Shown in pieces: positions 23,059 through 34,220 of a DNA stretch of 64,000 nucleotides (its first letter is position 1; each line of letters opens with the position of its first letter). A program made the translations under genes and the position numbers. The stretch covers positions 9,052,001 to 9,116,000 of the forward strand of contig NC_053182.1 in NCBI RefSeq assembly GCF_905163445.1, given 5' to 3'. The stretch is from Pararge aegeria (taxonomy: Eukaryota; Arthropoda; Insecta; Lepidoptera; Nymphalidae). Under the pieces are notes generated by a model. The model searched no databases, was not told the origin of the DNA, and was given only the letters and a program-made list of their open reading frames with translations.

Positions 23059-23517
23059 TTATGCGACAAATATAATAGGCAAACGTACCGGAGATAATAA
23101 AATAAGAGTAGGTACGAGGTAGTTATAACAACATGTACACTTAATTTTATAAGAGGTTTTATAGAATATATACGGATCATTAAGAAAACATAGCGTCAGT
23201 GACATACAAACATACGCAGCAACATAGCAGGGTTTTTTTTTATTTTTATATTCTCGACGCTTTGTTGGAGAATTATAATATATATTTAAGGCATACCATT
23301 TAAACTGATATTTTAAAATAGTAACCGATCTGCTGCTACCAGACGGTTTTAAGTCATGGTAGTAAATTTTATTAAGCCCCTTGAGCAGATGATGATACGT
23401 CTTTTTAGTGAAAAAATGTTTCCATGTATTTTTAATGAAATGTTGTATGAAGTAGAGCATACAATTTGGTACTGTGACTGGGAACCTAGAGAATGAAATA
23501 GATAGACCGGAGACCAT
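23059..23517 (-). CDS. Long open frame of unknown nature
   Basis: 152 codons without a stop on the minus strand, the second longest frame of the window after the LINE at 38936. The first half (for example FIKNTWKHFFTKKTYHHLLK, NKIYYHDLKPSGSSRS) looks protein-like. The second half is Y/K/C-rich and probably fortuitous. In DNA this AT-rich a frame this long is unlikely but not impossible. It abuts the repeat at 23636-23815 and may be part of a larger mobile element. No motif was identified. Confidence 0.22.
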   Translation of the reverse strand: MVSGLSISFSRFPVTVPNCMLYFIQHFIKNTWKHFFTKKTYHHLLKGLNKIYYHDLKPSGSSRSVTILKYQFKWYALNIYYNSPTKRREYKNKKKPCYVAAYVCMSLTLCFLNDPYIFYKTSYKIKCTCCYNYLVPTLILLSPVRLPIIFVA

Positions 23518-23635
23518 TCGGGTTGAAATAAAAACTACTCGCCAAGTGAGAGGCTGGCTCGCGAACGAAGGGCTATTACCTATAAACTACCGTTATATAT
23601 AAAAACCTAAATACTTATTTTATTCCATTTTTTAA

Positions 23636-23815
23636 TATTTGTTGTTACAGTGGCAACAAAACCACATCTGTGAAAATTTCTACTGTCTAACTCTCACGGT
23701 TCATGAGATATAGCCTGGTAACAGACGCACATACAGTCAGACTGACGGACAGCGGAGCCTTATTAATAGGGAAGCTTTACACTTTGGGTATGGAACCCTA
23801 AAAGTTAACAGTACG
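23636..23815 (+). repeat. 'ggaaccctaaaa' interspersed repeat
   Basis: Contains ctctcacggttcatgagat, cagactgacggacagcgg and tatggaaccctaaaa. This is a widespread lepidopteran non-coding repeat whose other copies here are at 6358-6625 and 26488-26740 (antisense). Its class is not evident. Confidence 0.65.
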
Positions 23816-24289
23816 GCACGCCTTTATCGATCTGACGAATTTGCGCCTTAAAAGCAGACATGGGATACTTTTTTTATCCCAGATACAATTAATGTTAATT
23901 TGGGATTTTTGAAAACCGAAATTATCGTAGGGTAGTGTGCGGAGTAAAGTTTAAACTTCATCAATCTAGTAAATAACACATACAATTGCAAATGACAAAA
24001 CAAGAAAAACTTACAAAATGATCACCGGTAGAGCTCGCGTTGAACTCTTTTGTTTGTTGTTTAGTTGTTTTCGTAAATTTACGACGTAATAATAATATAT
24101 TTAACTTCTTAAAATAAAATCAATCTGTACCTTTAAATCGAACACAATTTGCTGTATTTCATAGTAAATTAAGGAACTTTCGTAAATAAGGTCATATGAC
24201 TTGTAGTAAATGATTATCTGTATCGAATTACGGGTAGGATGGAGCAACATCACACCTTTACACTTTATTTATTTATTAAAATCGTATAT
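23816..24289. other. AT-rich, no gene
   Basis: Nothing recognised. Confidence 0.45.
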
Positions 24290-24550
24290 ATTTAGACAGC
24301 CGATTAGTGCAGTGGGCAGCGACATTGCTTTCTGAGTCCATGGCCGTGGGTTCGATTCTTACAGCTGAAAAATTTTTGTGTGATGAACATTAATGATTTT
24401 CAGCGTCTGGGTGTTTATCGGTATATTAAAAGTATTATTGTTCATAAAAATATTCGTTGGCTAACTAAGTACCCATAACACAAGCTACGCTGACTTTGGG
24501 GCTAGATGGCGATGTGTTTATTGTCATAGTATATTTAGTTATTTATATTA
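24290..24550 (+). mobile_element. S4 SINE, full-length
   Basis: The head reads gacagccgattagtgcagtg with B box gggttcgattctta. The body has gtgtgatgaacattaatga, cagcgtctgggtgttta and cataacacaagctacgctg. The 3' end is ctagatggcgatgtgttta followed by a tattta-type tail. This is the best full-length reference for S4. Confidence 0.85.
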
Positions 24551-24587
24551 TCCATTTTCCTCAGCCTAATTATGTACCACTGGAACT

Positions 24588-24870
24588 AAGCCTCCTCTAT
24601 CAAAGGAAAGTGGTTTTTCGAGTATAGACCCACCACGCTGCTCCAACGCTATTTTAACGGCTGTTATAACAATTTTCATAATTATCAGGACACAGGTCTT
24701 AAGCTGCTAGTTCCTGTGAAAACGAAACACCGAGCTGGTACTAAGAATTTCTTAACAGAAGAATTGAATTGCAAAATTAATAAAAATTGGAAAAGCCGAA
24801 CAAAATACTGCACAATCTTTGGTCCGAAAAAGGAATCAAACCGAGTCAGTTAAAATATAAATAAATGTAT
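24588..24870 (-). mobile_element. S2 SINE, antisense
   Basis: cctcctctatcaaaggaaag and cccaccacgctgctccaacg are the reverse complement of the S2 3' third. The tRNA-head end near 24830-24850 (ggaatcaaaccgag) is degenerate. It lies 40 bp from the S4 copy upstream. Confidence 0.7.
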
Positions 24871-25111
24871 ATAATTTCAATTAATGATTTTCGCGTTGCC
24901 CACGAAATTTTACGTGTCATTCAAAAATTATATTAATTAATAATTTTTAATAATTTAACTAAAACGAATAGTCTTACAAACTTTTATTTTGAATAAATAA
25001 ATAAATGAAAATTCATCAGCTCGAGTTAAGGTCGAGTTTGACTAAATAGACACGTTGATATTAAACGTTTGAAAGATTTCTTTTGGTACCAGCTTCATAA
25101 TTTCTATGATA

Positions 25112-25370
25112 TAATCTAACTGTAGATGGTAACGGGTTGAGCTGTTAGGGGTACAGAAGTGATATTAAATCTTATCGGAGCCATAATTGCTTAGCGGCAC
25201 GTCTTTGTCAGTAGAGGGGTAACTAGTGACGGCCGAAGCCTCCTACCAGATTAGACCATAAAAAATACAGAAATTATCAATTCTCAAATTGACCTTGCCG
25301 GGGCTCGGACCCGGAACCTCCTGCTTAAGACCAAAGCGCTCACAGTTGCACCAGGGCGGTCGTTAATATT
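25112..25370 (-). mobile_element. S3 SINE, antisense, tail missing
   Basis: Contains tagcggcacgtctttgtcag, ggccgaagcctcctacc and a clear antisense tRNA head at 25300-25365 (gctcggacccggaacctcc ... caccagggcggtcg). The last ~50 bases of the tail are lost. Confidence 0.8.
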
Positions 25371-26487
25371 CCATTTCATTAATAATAAAACATTAATTGG
25401 AGTAATCATCATCAGCTGTCCTCTTATACTCGCAATGATGTTTATGTAGGTCTTTTCCTATATGTGTTATCTCCTTCTGATCAACTGCATGTTTTTATCA
25501 ATTCCTCCCACTTTTCTGCTGATAAAATATTTACTGGCTTCTGCTTGGGACAAAAATTCCACTTTAATTACATAAAATTCAATTGAATTTTTGTTTATTT
25601 TACTTTTAATTTCATTAAAAACTTCATTAAATTCAAACGGATGTTCTACGCAAATAATTTTGCAAACATCTTGCGTTGTATCTGCGTAATATTAAACATG
25701 AAGTTATAAATGGTTATTGCAATTTTATAACTTGAATAGTATATTGTTTCGATATTTCATGTTTAAGGTGTTCTTTATCGACCCAACTTTCCCCTCGACC
25801 AGATAAACTGCAATAAAATCGATATTTTATTAATCGACAAGTGAGCCGATACAAAAATCAGTTCTTATGACGATTATCGCCTGAGGGGAGCAACGCAGCT
25901 CGCTACTAAACATTACATTTTACGAGTGCTTGTCTAATAAAACAATCGTATAATTTGGTCTTTCAGCCTCTTTACTCAACACGCAATGTCCTTTACTCGA
26001 GTTAAACTTATTATATTTTTATTGAAAGTACTATTATGTGAAGATAATTTTAAGTAATCGGTCTGGCCATCAGCAAATATGTTTATTTTATTTAGTACAT
26101 TACGAAAAGGGATACATAAAAGGCTGTAGTAAATCGAGGCGGAAAAAATTGTATGATTGGATTACTTTTGTCGGGAAAGTATGTACCTATGTCCGTAATG
26201 AGATAAAGTGCGAACACGAAACGGAGCGTTCGCGCAACCTCGCCACGAAATAAATGGTGTAATTAAGTGAAATTATTATAATTTTCTTAGCATTTTAAAT
26301 GTATGTCCAAACATAACGTCAACTCGTTAAATGCCTGTTTTTTTTGTGTTTAGCGAAGTAACAGCCGCTTCATTTAAACTTAAAATATTTTGCATCCATG
26401 TAAACTTACCAAATATTAATTAACTGTTAATACTTCTGTTACATTATTTTAATTCGATACATTAAATTTAAGAATAAAGTAATCATA
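25371..26487. other. Unique sequence with possible regulatory motifs
   Basis: 25398-25530 may be the antisense 3' end of another LINE (it starts aatcatcatcagctg) but was not confirmed. 25812-25831 is an inverted pair aataaaat / attttatt around cgat, resembling two caudal/Hox-type sites. The frame at 26038-26253 ends in a charged, protein-like run (KCEHETERSRNLATK) without splice support. Confidence 0.4.
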
Positions 26488-26740
26488 TCCCATACAAGTG
26501 TTTAAGGGTTCTGTACCATAATGGTAAAAGGTGTGATACGACTTTAAGTTTTTATACTGCTATTGACTTGAAATTTTAATAAGTAATATATAACAGCTGT
26601 CCAATTTATTACAAACTAAAAAGAACTTAAAATTTTGAACTTAACATTTGTGGAAACCCAAGTAGCCCAGCTTTGTCCCCACTCGCTAATTAGCTTTAGT
26701 GAAAATTGGAAAATCATCCAAGAAGTTTAACTTGCGAAAC
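26488..26740 (-). repeat. 'agggttctgtacc' repeat, antisense
   Basis: aagggttctgtaccataatg is the reverse complement of a catta-tggtacggaaccctt end. The body is diverged. ggtacggaaccctacg at 28330 is a second, short trace of the same family in sense. Confidence 0.5.
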
Positions 26741-26829
26741 ATATTTTTAGACTAGGTACTGTTATTTTAGAAAATGCAGCATGTTATAAATAGAACTTAT
26801 GTACCAATCATCGTCGTCATTATCACTAT

Positions 26830-27125
26830 TATTAACTTATTACCGGCCGACTACAGGCCATCCGGCCGGGTCCCAGAATGAGAGGGGTTAAGGCCGCAGT
26901 TCATCCGCTGGTCGGTGCGGAGGGGTAGACTTCACATGCCTTTGAGAACATTTTGGAAACTCTCATGCAGAATTCATCACGGTGTTTTCCTTCACCGCTA
27001 AAACAAGTTAAAGTCGCTTAAATTTCAGACGCACATAACTTTAAAAGTTAGAGGGGCGTGCCGGGATCGGACTCGGTCCTTACAAAATGGAAGCCGAAGC
27101 CCTTACCACTGAGTTATCACCGCTA
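26830..27125 (-). mobile_element. S1 SINE, full-length, antisense
   Basis: gaatgagaggggttaaggcc, ttcacatgcctttgagaac, ttccttcaccgctaaaacaa and the antisense tRNA head (gtgccgggatcggactcg ... accactgagttatcaccgc) are all present in order. The head is at the right end. Confidence 0.85.
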
Positions 27126-27575
27126 AACGATGAACCAATGCAAGCAAATAATTCTATGACAGAGGCTGTCCGGGATGATGAATATTTCTAGTTGGAAGTT
27201 ACGAGCGTTCATACGGTAATGAAAATTTATTTATGCATTCCTGCTGCATAAATCAAGCAAGTACAAGCGACGTACATATTATACCTACCTTTTAATGAAT
27301 AAATTATATTTAAAATCATTTTTGAATCAATCGAAGAATCACGAGCATTGAAAAAGCCACTATCGGTTATCAGTCCATTATGGTTTCAAACAAATGACAC
27401 AGCTTAAAGCCTTTTAGCGGACTGAAGTCGTGAGTCGCCGCTGGAGTAGTAATTAACAGTGTTGTTGATTGTACCCAATCGCGGCTACAACGCGAGATAC
27501 TTTTTGATTTAAATATAGGCAAAACAAAGATGAATCACAAAAAGATAAAATGCATTGTTTATAAGTTAGCTTTTT
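27126..27575. other. No gene called
   Basis: Unique AT-rich sequence between two SINEs. Confidence 0.45.
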
Positions 27576-27875
27576 CCTAGATTCCCTCCTTGGTGTAGTG
27601 GTTAGCATGTTTAACTACGGATCACGAGTTACTGGGTCGGGCCGAAAACTGTTAGGTGTTGTGTTTTTTTTTTCAACACCCGTGCCTCAGATCGCTTATA
27701 AAGCTGTTGCGCCCGGTTATTGTCACAAACTTATGATAATAGTCATTAAAGCCCACCAAACCGCATTAGAGGAGAACTGTGGGCCTTCGCTCTAAAAACA
27801 GTATCTTCTATGAGGGGAGGCTTTTGCCCAGCTGTGGGATGTTAATAGGTTGCAGAGGATAATGATGATGAATAA
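27576..27875 (+). mobile_element. S2 SINE, full-length
   Basis: The head has cttggtgtagtggttagcat, close to a tRNA A box, and gggtcgggcc in place of the B box. The 3' third has ctatgaggggaggcttttgc and cccagctgtgggatgttaat. The tail is gataatgatgatgaat. Confidence 0.8.
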
Positions 27876-27894
27876 AATAATAATTTTAACTTCT

Positions 27895-28200
27895 GGCTTT
27901 TGCTTTTTTGTACTCGACTACAAGTTAGCACTGTAGCTCATTACTGCAGCCTCACCTGAGAGTGAGTGATAATGCAGTCTAAGTTGGTAAAGCTAAATTG
28001 TTAGGGGTATAGTTAGGTAAAGTTAGCTAACGTTTAGGTGTTAGTAAGTTCTTAGGGGTGTAGTTATATTAAACCCCTACCATTATAATCTGCTTCTAAG
28101 CGATAACGTGCCGGTACGCTAAATCGCTTGGCGGCACGTTTTGTCGGTCGGGTGATAACTAGCCAAGGCCGAAGCCTCCCAGCAGATATCTAAATATCAT
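27895..28200 (-). mobile_element. S3 SINE, antisense, internal repeats
   Basis: Starts with the antisense tail (ctacaagttagcactg) and ends before the tRNA head (aagcctcccagcagat at 28170). Around 27990-28070 the segment gttaggggt / gttaggtg / cttaggggtg is repeated three times, an internal amplification not seen in the other copies. Confidence 0.75.
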
Positions 28201-28619
28201 TTAAAAAAAATACTACTTACAATGTATTTGCTTATTTTTTGGGGAAGGTTGCCAGCGGGATCTTGTCCCTACGCATTCGCTGTATGGTTATTTTAATAAT
28301 GCTTTGTAGTTAATTATATAGTAAAATGGTACGGAACCCTACGTGTAAAAGTCAAATTGGAACTAAGCCGGGTTTTTTATTTAAAAAAATAGTCTTACAA
28401 AGGATCACTATAACATCAAAGCATGCGACCTCGGGTAGTGTAGGCCGATGAATGGGATTCGTTCTATGTTACGTATTTAAGGATAACCCTTCCGTTAAGT
28501 AAAGTCTAGTTTGTTTAACAAATCGTTTAATTATTGGAATAATTTGATTGCAATCAAATATATCGTATGTATCGTAGGTATAAGGTACATATTGTTTTAT
28601 TTTGATAAACAAAACCTGA
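28201..28619. other. No gene called
   Basis: Contains the short ggtacggaaccct trace at 28330. Otherwise AT-rich. Confidence 0.45.
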
Positions 28620-28815
28620 TGGGAAATGGAAAACCGTCGCCTATCTACATACCCTGAATCTGCCAACCAAAGGAGAAGTGTTAATAAGCCTCATTTTCCT
28701 GTAATTACACTGGCAATCACGCTCTTCAGACTAGAACCCAGCAATACTGTTTGGTGGCAGAAAGGCAAGGCAGTAGTAGGACTTCCCTGGACAAGCTCGG
28801 TCACAAAAAGCTCAA
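28620..28815 (+). repeat. 'ggcagtagtacttcc..ggacaagctc' repeat fragment
   Basis: ggtggcagaaaggcaaggc followed by gtagtaggacttccctggac and aagctcggtc matches a lepidopteran repeat end also present at 54020-54080 (ggtagtacgag, ccccggacgagctctggc). No coding function was established. Confidence 0.45.
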
Positions 28816-29127
28816 AATTTTATTATATATACTTTAAATTTTACTCATAACTAAGATTTATTGTAGCCAATTATTTTTATAAAACTAGAACATTATAGAT
28901 GCATTAGGATATAAATGTATTTAATCCTTAATACAAATCCAAATTAATTTGTCCTATTTGTCTAATAGAATAATTTATTTGTAATAAATAATCAACATAA
29001 TCAACTAACAGCTAATCGGTTTAGATGCCAAGTGGAAATTAGAGCTTTAAACAAATCAATTAATTCTTTCTGACCGTCTTAAAATGTTTTAATTTTTTAG
29101 GATATGGCTTGGACTCATGGAAGGCTG

Positions 29128-29275
29128 TTTGGCCGTTTAGCGTTAGGTAAAAACCGATTAGGAGCATAGCTTATAATTGCCATTCCCTTGACAGGTTAGC
29201 CCACTATCATCGTAGACTTATGTAGTGAAGAAGTTGAGGGCTAACTTATAGTGGAACAAAATTAAAAAAAAAAAC
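29128..29275 (+). mobile_element. S3 SINE 3' fragment
   Basis: aaaaaccgattaggagcat, gacaggttagcccactatca, gagggctaacttatagtgg and an A-rich tail correspond to the last third of S3 in sense orientation. Confidence 0.75.
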
Positions 29276-30627
29276 TTAATAATAAGCATTTAATTTTTGT
29301 ATAGTTCATAACACAGTTGGTTGATGTTAAAAACGCAAAAAATATTTGCAGAGCTTTAGATTTTTTGATTTTTCTTTAATTATTTGACTACAAAGTACCT
29401 ATATGTTTTGCTATGACTATTTTCCAAAATAATAATATTTTTTTTATTTTACAAAAATTAAAAGATATCTAGGATCATAATGCACCGTTTGCATAATCAA
29501 AGCTGTTAAAAGGCAAGTCCTTGCCATTAATTTTGTAAACAGCTTTGATCTTTAATCGTAATTACCCGAAAAGCTTTTGGATGTAGTGACAAATTATGCG
29601 ATAAGTATATTGTAAATCGAATGCACGAATTTATTCTTGCTGTCGTGAATAGTTCCAAGAAGCATTATGCAAAATGTTTTTATTTTTTGCCAACTAAAAT
29701 GTAGGTTATATTAAGAATAATCGTATTTTAATTCGCAAACCTTTAAATTAGTAGAAGCTTTGCAATTTGCAACCATAGCCTATTTCTCTACCAATGTTAG
29801 AAATGCGAAACTTGCTGCGTGAAATAAGGATAAACCTACAATCTTATATGTATTATTAATAGGTCTTCCATTAAATGAATGTATTTTAGTAGTATCTATA
29901 TTAATGATTTTTTTTTATATATTTAATCATATGTAGATATTTGAAAAAAGGATTCAGTTAAACCCTTAATAATAATAATAATAAATATACTACGACAATA
30001 CACACGTCGCCACCTAGCCCCAAAATTTATTGTACCACCTGCAAATTGCAATATATCTACAACATTTTCTTACGCCTTTGGTTGCATCGATCGTTATCTA
30101 TGCCTAGCGATAAGGTGGTCAAAATTGTACTTCTATCTTTTCCTGCTAGTGCAATTTTTTTCTTATGATTGTTCTACGTTGTGTACAATAAAAGATGTTT
30201 TCATTTATTTTTGTATGAAGAGCTTATTATAAAATATACATGGTTAAATAATAAATACCTAAAAGCTCTCGGCCTGATGTTGCTTACATTGAAACGAAAA
30301 ACTTTGCTTCTACGACTTTTTCTAAGTCGATTGTTTAGAAAATTTTAACTATTCAATATTTTACATGGATACTCTACTTGTTACTAAGTACTCTGTAATG
30401 TTACATCGGCAACAGCATGCGGACTCTATCGTGTAATCACTGACCCGACTAGGCGATGTTGTAGAATCAAACTGATTTCACAGTGTTATGTCTAAACTTT
30501 AAAGAAATAACATGATTTATTAATTGTTTTGTATGAAATAAATTTTCAATGAACTTTGAAAAGTCGTAGAGTAAAATTTGTTAGCAATAATAGGAACTAT
30601 AAGGCCGAGAGCTGTCTGGTACTTTTA
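29276..30627. other. AT-rich region with a hairpin and a trinucleotide run
   Basis: 29496-29507 (atcaaagctgtt) pairs perfectly with 29538-29549, and inside it ggcaag / cttgcc (29512-29525) forms a second stem. (taa)n lies at about 29967-29982, followed by an antisense S4 end (29984-30035: actacgacaatacacacgtc, cacctagccccaaaat). No gene. Confidence 0.6.
29984..30040 (-). mobile_element. S4 SINE 3' end, antisense fragment
   Basis: tatactacgacaatacacac and gtcgccacctagccccaaaa are the reverse complement of the S4 tail. They are preceded by the TAA-type run that represents its 3' repeats. Confidence 0.7.
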
Positions 30628-30848
30628 ATCTAATGACAAGGTTGCCCGGAAGGAAGCCGCTCCGCTTTCATCTTACACAAGATAGAACAATGAATGTTAA
30701 ATTGTAAAATTATGTTGAAAAAGAGCATCTGCTGAGTTTCTTGCCGGCTTCTTGTCGGTAGAATCTGCCTTCCGTACCGGTCACTACAAACAGACATACT
30801 TGACATTGCAAAAGGCTTACTTGAAATAAATGAATTTTGAATTTTAAC
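30628..30848 (+). mobile_element. LINE 3' end, family LB
   Basis: aatgacaaggttgcccggaa corresponds to the end of the coding region seen in the antisense copy at 51285-51725. Then come gagtttcttgccggcttctt, cttccgtaccggtcactac and tacttgaaataaatgaattt with a tgaatttt tail. 5'-truncated. Confidence 0.8.
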
Positions 30849-31799
30849 TCAGTAGATTTGTTCCAATAAAATCTACCCTATAACATTCTCTGGTCTATAA
30901 ACGTGTTCGAAGGAACACCAACAAATACAATTTTGTATTTAAAATATTGAGTAAGGATAAGTCATGGTTCAATGTAATAAGCAATTATATGATGAGCCTG
31001 CACAAATGAGTTGTAAAACAAAAGTTGAACATAATTTTCTCAATTATAGCAATAATAACTACTCCCAAACATATTTTAATAATATAATGCTCGAGGCTTT
31101 GCTTGTTATTTTAATTACTTACCAGCTGTCCCAGATTTGTAAGAAGGAAATAAGCAAGCATTAGTGTAAGGCAGATTTGTAATACGAATTTATTATGAAT
31201 ATATAACTACTTTAGGCATTGTATAAGCTTTTTTATTTTATATAATTCTCCGGTCTATAAACTATATCTTTGCAAAAATGTCAATCAATTGCTCGGTTGC
31301 GACGTGACGTGATCAAACTAAAACTAACTAACTAACTTAAATAAAACTTAATCTAAAACGTAACTTTATCTAAAAGTTTCGGTAAAAGAAAAAATAGATT
31401 TCCAAAGTAATAACTTTACCTTTTGCTTTGCTAGTAATAATTTTAGTAGCGTTGAAAAAGGTAAGATAGACACACTTTCCTATTTACAATAATAGTGAGG
31501 TTATTGTTTTGGTTTTGTAACTAATAGTAGATATATTTGGTACCTACCTTCAAGTGTAGTAGATATTTAAAATATAGAGTAAATCATAGACTTTTGCAAA
31601 GTAATGCTATATTTATTCAATATTTAAAATTATTTTCATTTATCATACAGAATTTCTCAAATATATACATCCTATATTGAATTAAATAATATTACACCAG
31701 TCGTTAATTTCTGCTGGTAATATTTTGCGTACATGAATACATCAACATTGACTGCATTTACACCGCTCGTAACGATGACTATAATCAACATTATGTACG
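30849..31799. other. AT-rich, no gene
   Basis: The frame at 30964-31164 starts with an ATG but has no recognisable protein features. Confidence 0.45.
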
Positions 31800-32200
31800 T
31801 ACCGGCTGTTGCAAACATTCTGAATAAGCATTAGGTGCGCTTTTCTGGACCCAGAGAATGGCTGAGCCAATTTGAGCGCGTACTACCTGCTCGGCACTTC
31901 CTCATACACGTAATAGCGTTTGGTCCATTGAATCGGTAATGCTATTAGCGGAAACGATTCTTTTATCGGCGACCAAGTCTAGATGTCGGCAATGGGCGGT
32001 CGTATCTGAGCACGAGGTGGACTGCGACGTGGCGCGATGAACGTGTGTGATACCATTCATTAGCTGGCGGTATACTGCTCTTGCGTCAAATTAGTTGGAG
32101 CCGCGCTTAATTAGACACAGCGCCGGCCCCAGTCCTTGATCCGGGTTGAGCGAGGTTGTCTTTCGAAGCCCTTTTGTCAACGCTTTAATATCGTAAATTG
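31800..32200. promoter_or_regulatory. GC-richer unique block, candidate enhancer or exon
   Basis: About 400 bases with markedly more GC and CpG than the neighbours (gtggactgcgacgtggcgcg, gacacagcgccggccccag) and no match to any repeat family recognised here. Two homeodomain-type cores (caaattagt and gcttaattaga) lie at 32085-32115. No long frame is present. Such blocks in AT-rich insect DNA are often conserved non-coding elements. That is inference only. Confidence 0.25.
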
Positions 32201-32339
32201 TATTGCGGTTAACGTTAAACAAATAATTTCTTATTGTGAAAATCAACACTTTTAACACATTTAACGGACCTCCAATGTTAAATTATACAATAGTGAAAAG
32301 AAAATATTATCGATAGTTAAATTAGTATGTGCACTTCGT

Positions 32340-32456
32340 TTAGCCACCAATCCCTATTGGAGCAGAACAGTGGGGCTATGCTGTAAAACCCTCTGTCCAA
32401 CGACAGTGCCCAATTGCCTGTGCCCAGCAGTGAGACATTTATAAAATGCGGATGAT
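32340..32456 (+). mobile_element. S2 SINE 3' fragment
   Basis: ccaccaatccctattggagc, gctatgctgtaaaaccctc, gcctgtgcccagcagtgag and gcggatgatgtt correspond to the last third of S2 in sense. Confidence 0.7.
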
Positions 32457-33510
32457 GTTAATTTAATCCGAATAATTAACATAACCATCCCACCATCCAG
32501 CGTGGAGGGTTTCATGTCTGAGCCTTCATCCAGCCGTGGGTCGATAACGGAGACGGTTATGGTGGGCGGTGGCAGACTTAACTTGGCTGACTTCAATCAC
32601 GACAGGAGCTTCTCAAAAGGCGTGTTTGAAATATAATATTTGCGCTTGCAATTGTTTTTTGCATTTGGCATTTTGGGGTCTTTACCCCCTAGCATTGATA
32701 ATATGTTACTACTACGTACTAAATTAAATTCCTCCGATCTACCTCAAATCGCATCGCCGCCCGTTCTTTTGCACCGATGCCGCGCAACTCTTCAAGTGAC
32801 TATTACACAATCCCATCATCATTAGTACGAGTGTATACAAAATTTTCCTAACACACATTATCTATGCAGTAATGATGAGCAAAATTAACATTTTCGATGT
32901 TGAATACCTTGTATTTAAATTATTACATCCGGCTTCAATTCAGAATAAATGCATACAGGATCCATGCGGCAATAAAATTGGAATTGATACTATCAAATAT
33001 AAATATAGGTAATTTTAATTGCCAACTTTAATTTATAATTGTAATTTTACTTTCATTGCGTTACGTATTTAATAGGTTTATCGTTGAAGGTATGTGAAAT
33101 AGTGGATCGCATTATAGACTTTAATTAAGGGAGAATAACTAGGTTCAGCTGCTGGGCCGTTACACTTTTGCACGCGAGTAGGTTACCCATATTAGAAGAA
33201 TATTTTTCATTTATTATTCAATACTAAACATACCTAATATTTTATTATTATTTAAAATGTTGCAAGTTGAATCAAACTTCTACACATATATTATAATTTG
33301 AAGAAGAATAGAAATATAAAAGTCCCATAGCAACATAAATTATTTCTATGTTTTCCGGCTCGCTTAACTCGTTCATCTTTTGTAGAAAAACTTTGACCTA
33401 CCTTTTTACTTAGTGCGTGATATTGTCATAGATAGGCTAAATTTCTGCAGATTCGGCTTAAGCTTTACGGTGCGGCGAACGGAAACTTCCAGAAAAGTCT
33501 GGTTTGTTAC
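32457..33510. other. No gene called
   Basis: 32500-32600 is moderately GC-rich (the minus frame at 32354-32596 has no motif). The rest is AT-rich. Confidence 0.45.
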
Positions 33511-33572
33511 AATATATATGATATATAATATATATAATATCATATATATATATATATATAATATCATTTTTA
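33511..33572. repeat. AT microsatellite with dyad symmetry
   Basis: Alternating TA runs interrupted by gatat/atatc units, so that the run folds back on itself. Simple-sequence DNA. Confidence 0.85.
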
Positions 33573-33900
33573 CAGAGGACACTATTAGGACTATTGGGAC
33601 ATCACGAATTAAAAGAACTTATCCCTAACAGTCGCTTTCGAGTACATAATTATATTATACCTAAATTCATGTGTTTCAGTTTGTAGTTAAAGTAACCTTA
33701 AAAATTGTTTATCATTGTTGTAATGACTTAACATTATATTTGGTGTGTAAGTGCAAACGATTGTTTGAACCGTTTCGACCTTAAATGTAAATATAGTTAA
33801 TAGTTTACAGTTATTTCTCTGAAAGTTTAAATCCCAGGTTTTAAAACAGTTTTTTAGTATCGTAAATTCTATAATACCCCATTTTATTCCAATATATAAC
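33573..33900. other. AT-rich leader of the Penelope-like remnant
   Basis: No element was clearly recognised. The coding trace that starts at 33901 may extend a little into this stretch, but the frame is lost. Confidence 0.4.
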
Positions 33901-34220
33901 ATTCATTATATTCCAAGACTGGTTCGTGAAGCGAATGAAATTCGGAAGCACAAAAATTTCAATCGTGAGGACGGTTTTAAATTAGCAAGTGTGTGGAACC
34001 CAGTGTTAGAATTATGCAAACCAAGAGAGCATCGTACAGCTTCTCGAGTTAAAAGTGACGTTGTCACGAAAGCGGGTAGTCAGATTCTGCCCGTGACATC
34101 CAACTTGACATCTCGTGCCTACGCAGTCCCGTCGTGACCACGATCCATGCAACTGGGTCGAAATATCGACAAATTCAAAATATTATCGTGGTATGTACCC
34201 GTTGATCTATGCTTAAGAAA
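33901..34220 (+). pseudogene. Penelope-like retroelement C-terminal remnant
   Basis: An open frame from about 33901 to the stop at 34135-34137 encodes RLVREANEIRKHKNFNREDG followed by FKLASVWNPVLELCKPREH. The motif 'REA-EI-KH-NFNREDG-L...W' is the conserved segment at the end of the GIY-YIG endonuclease region of Penelope-like elements. The non-coding tail (caactgggtcgaaatatcga, gtatgtacccgttgatc) is a sequence recognised as recurrent in Lepidoptera. RT and the catalytic GIY-YIG part are missing, so it is a 5'-truncated dead copy. Confidence 0.65.

Noticed and set aside
33538..33562. TA-rich dyad run as a possible MITE
   Set aside because: Simple alternating TA sequence pairs with itself in any case. 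No distinct ends.
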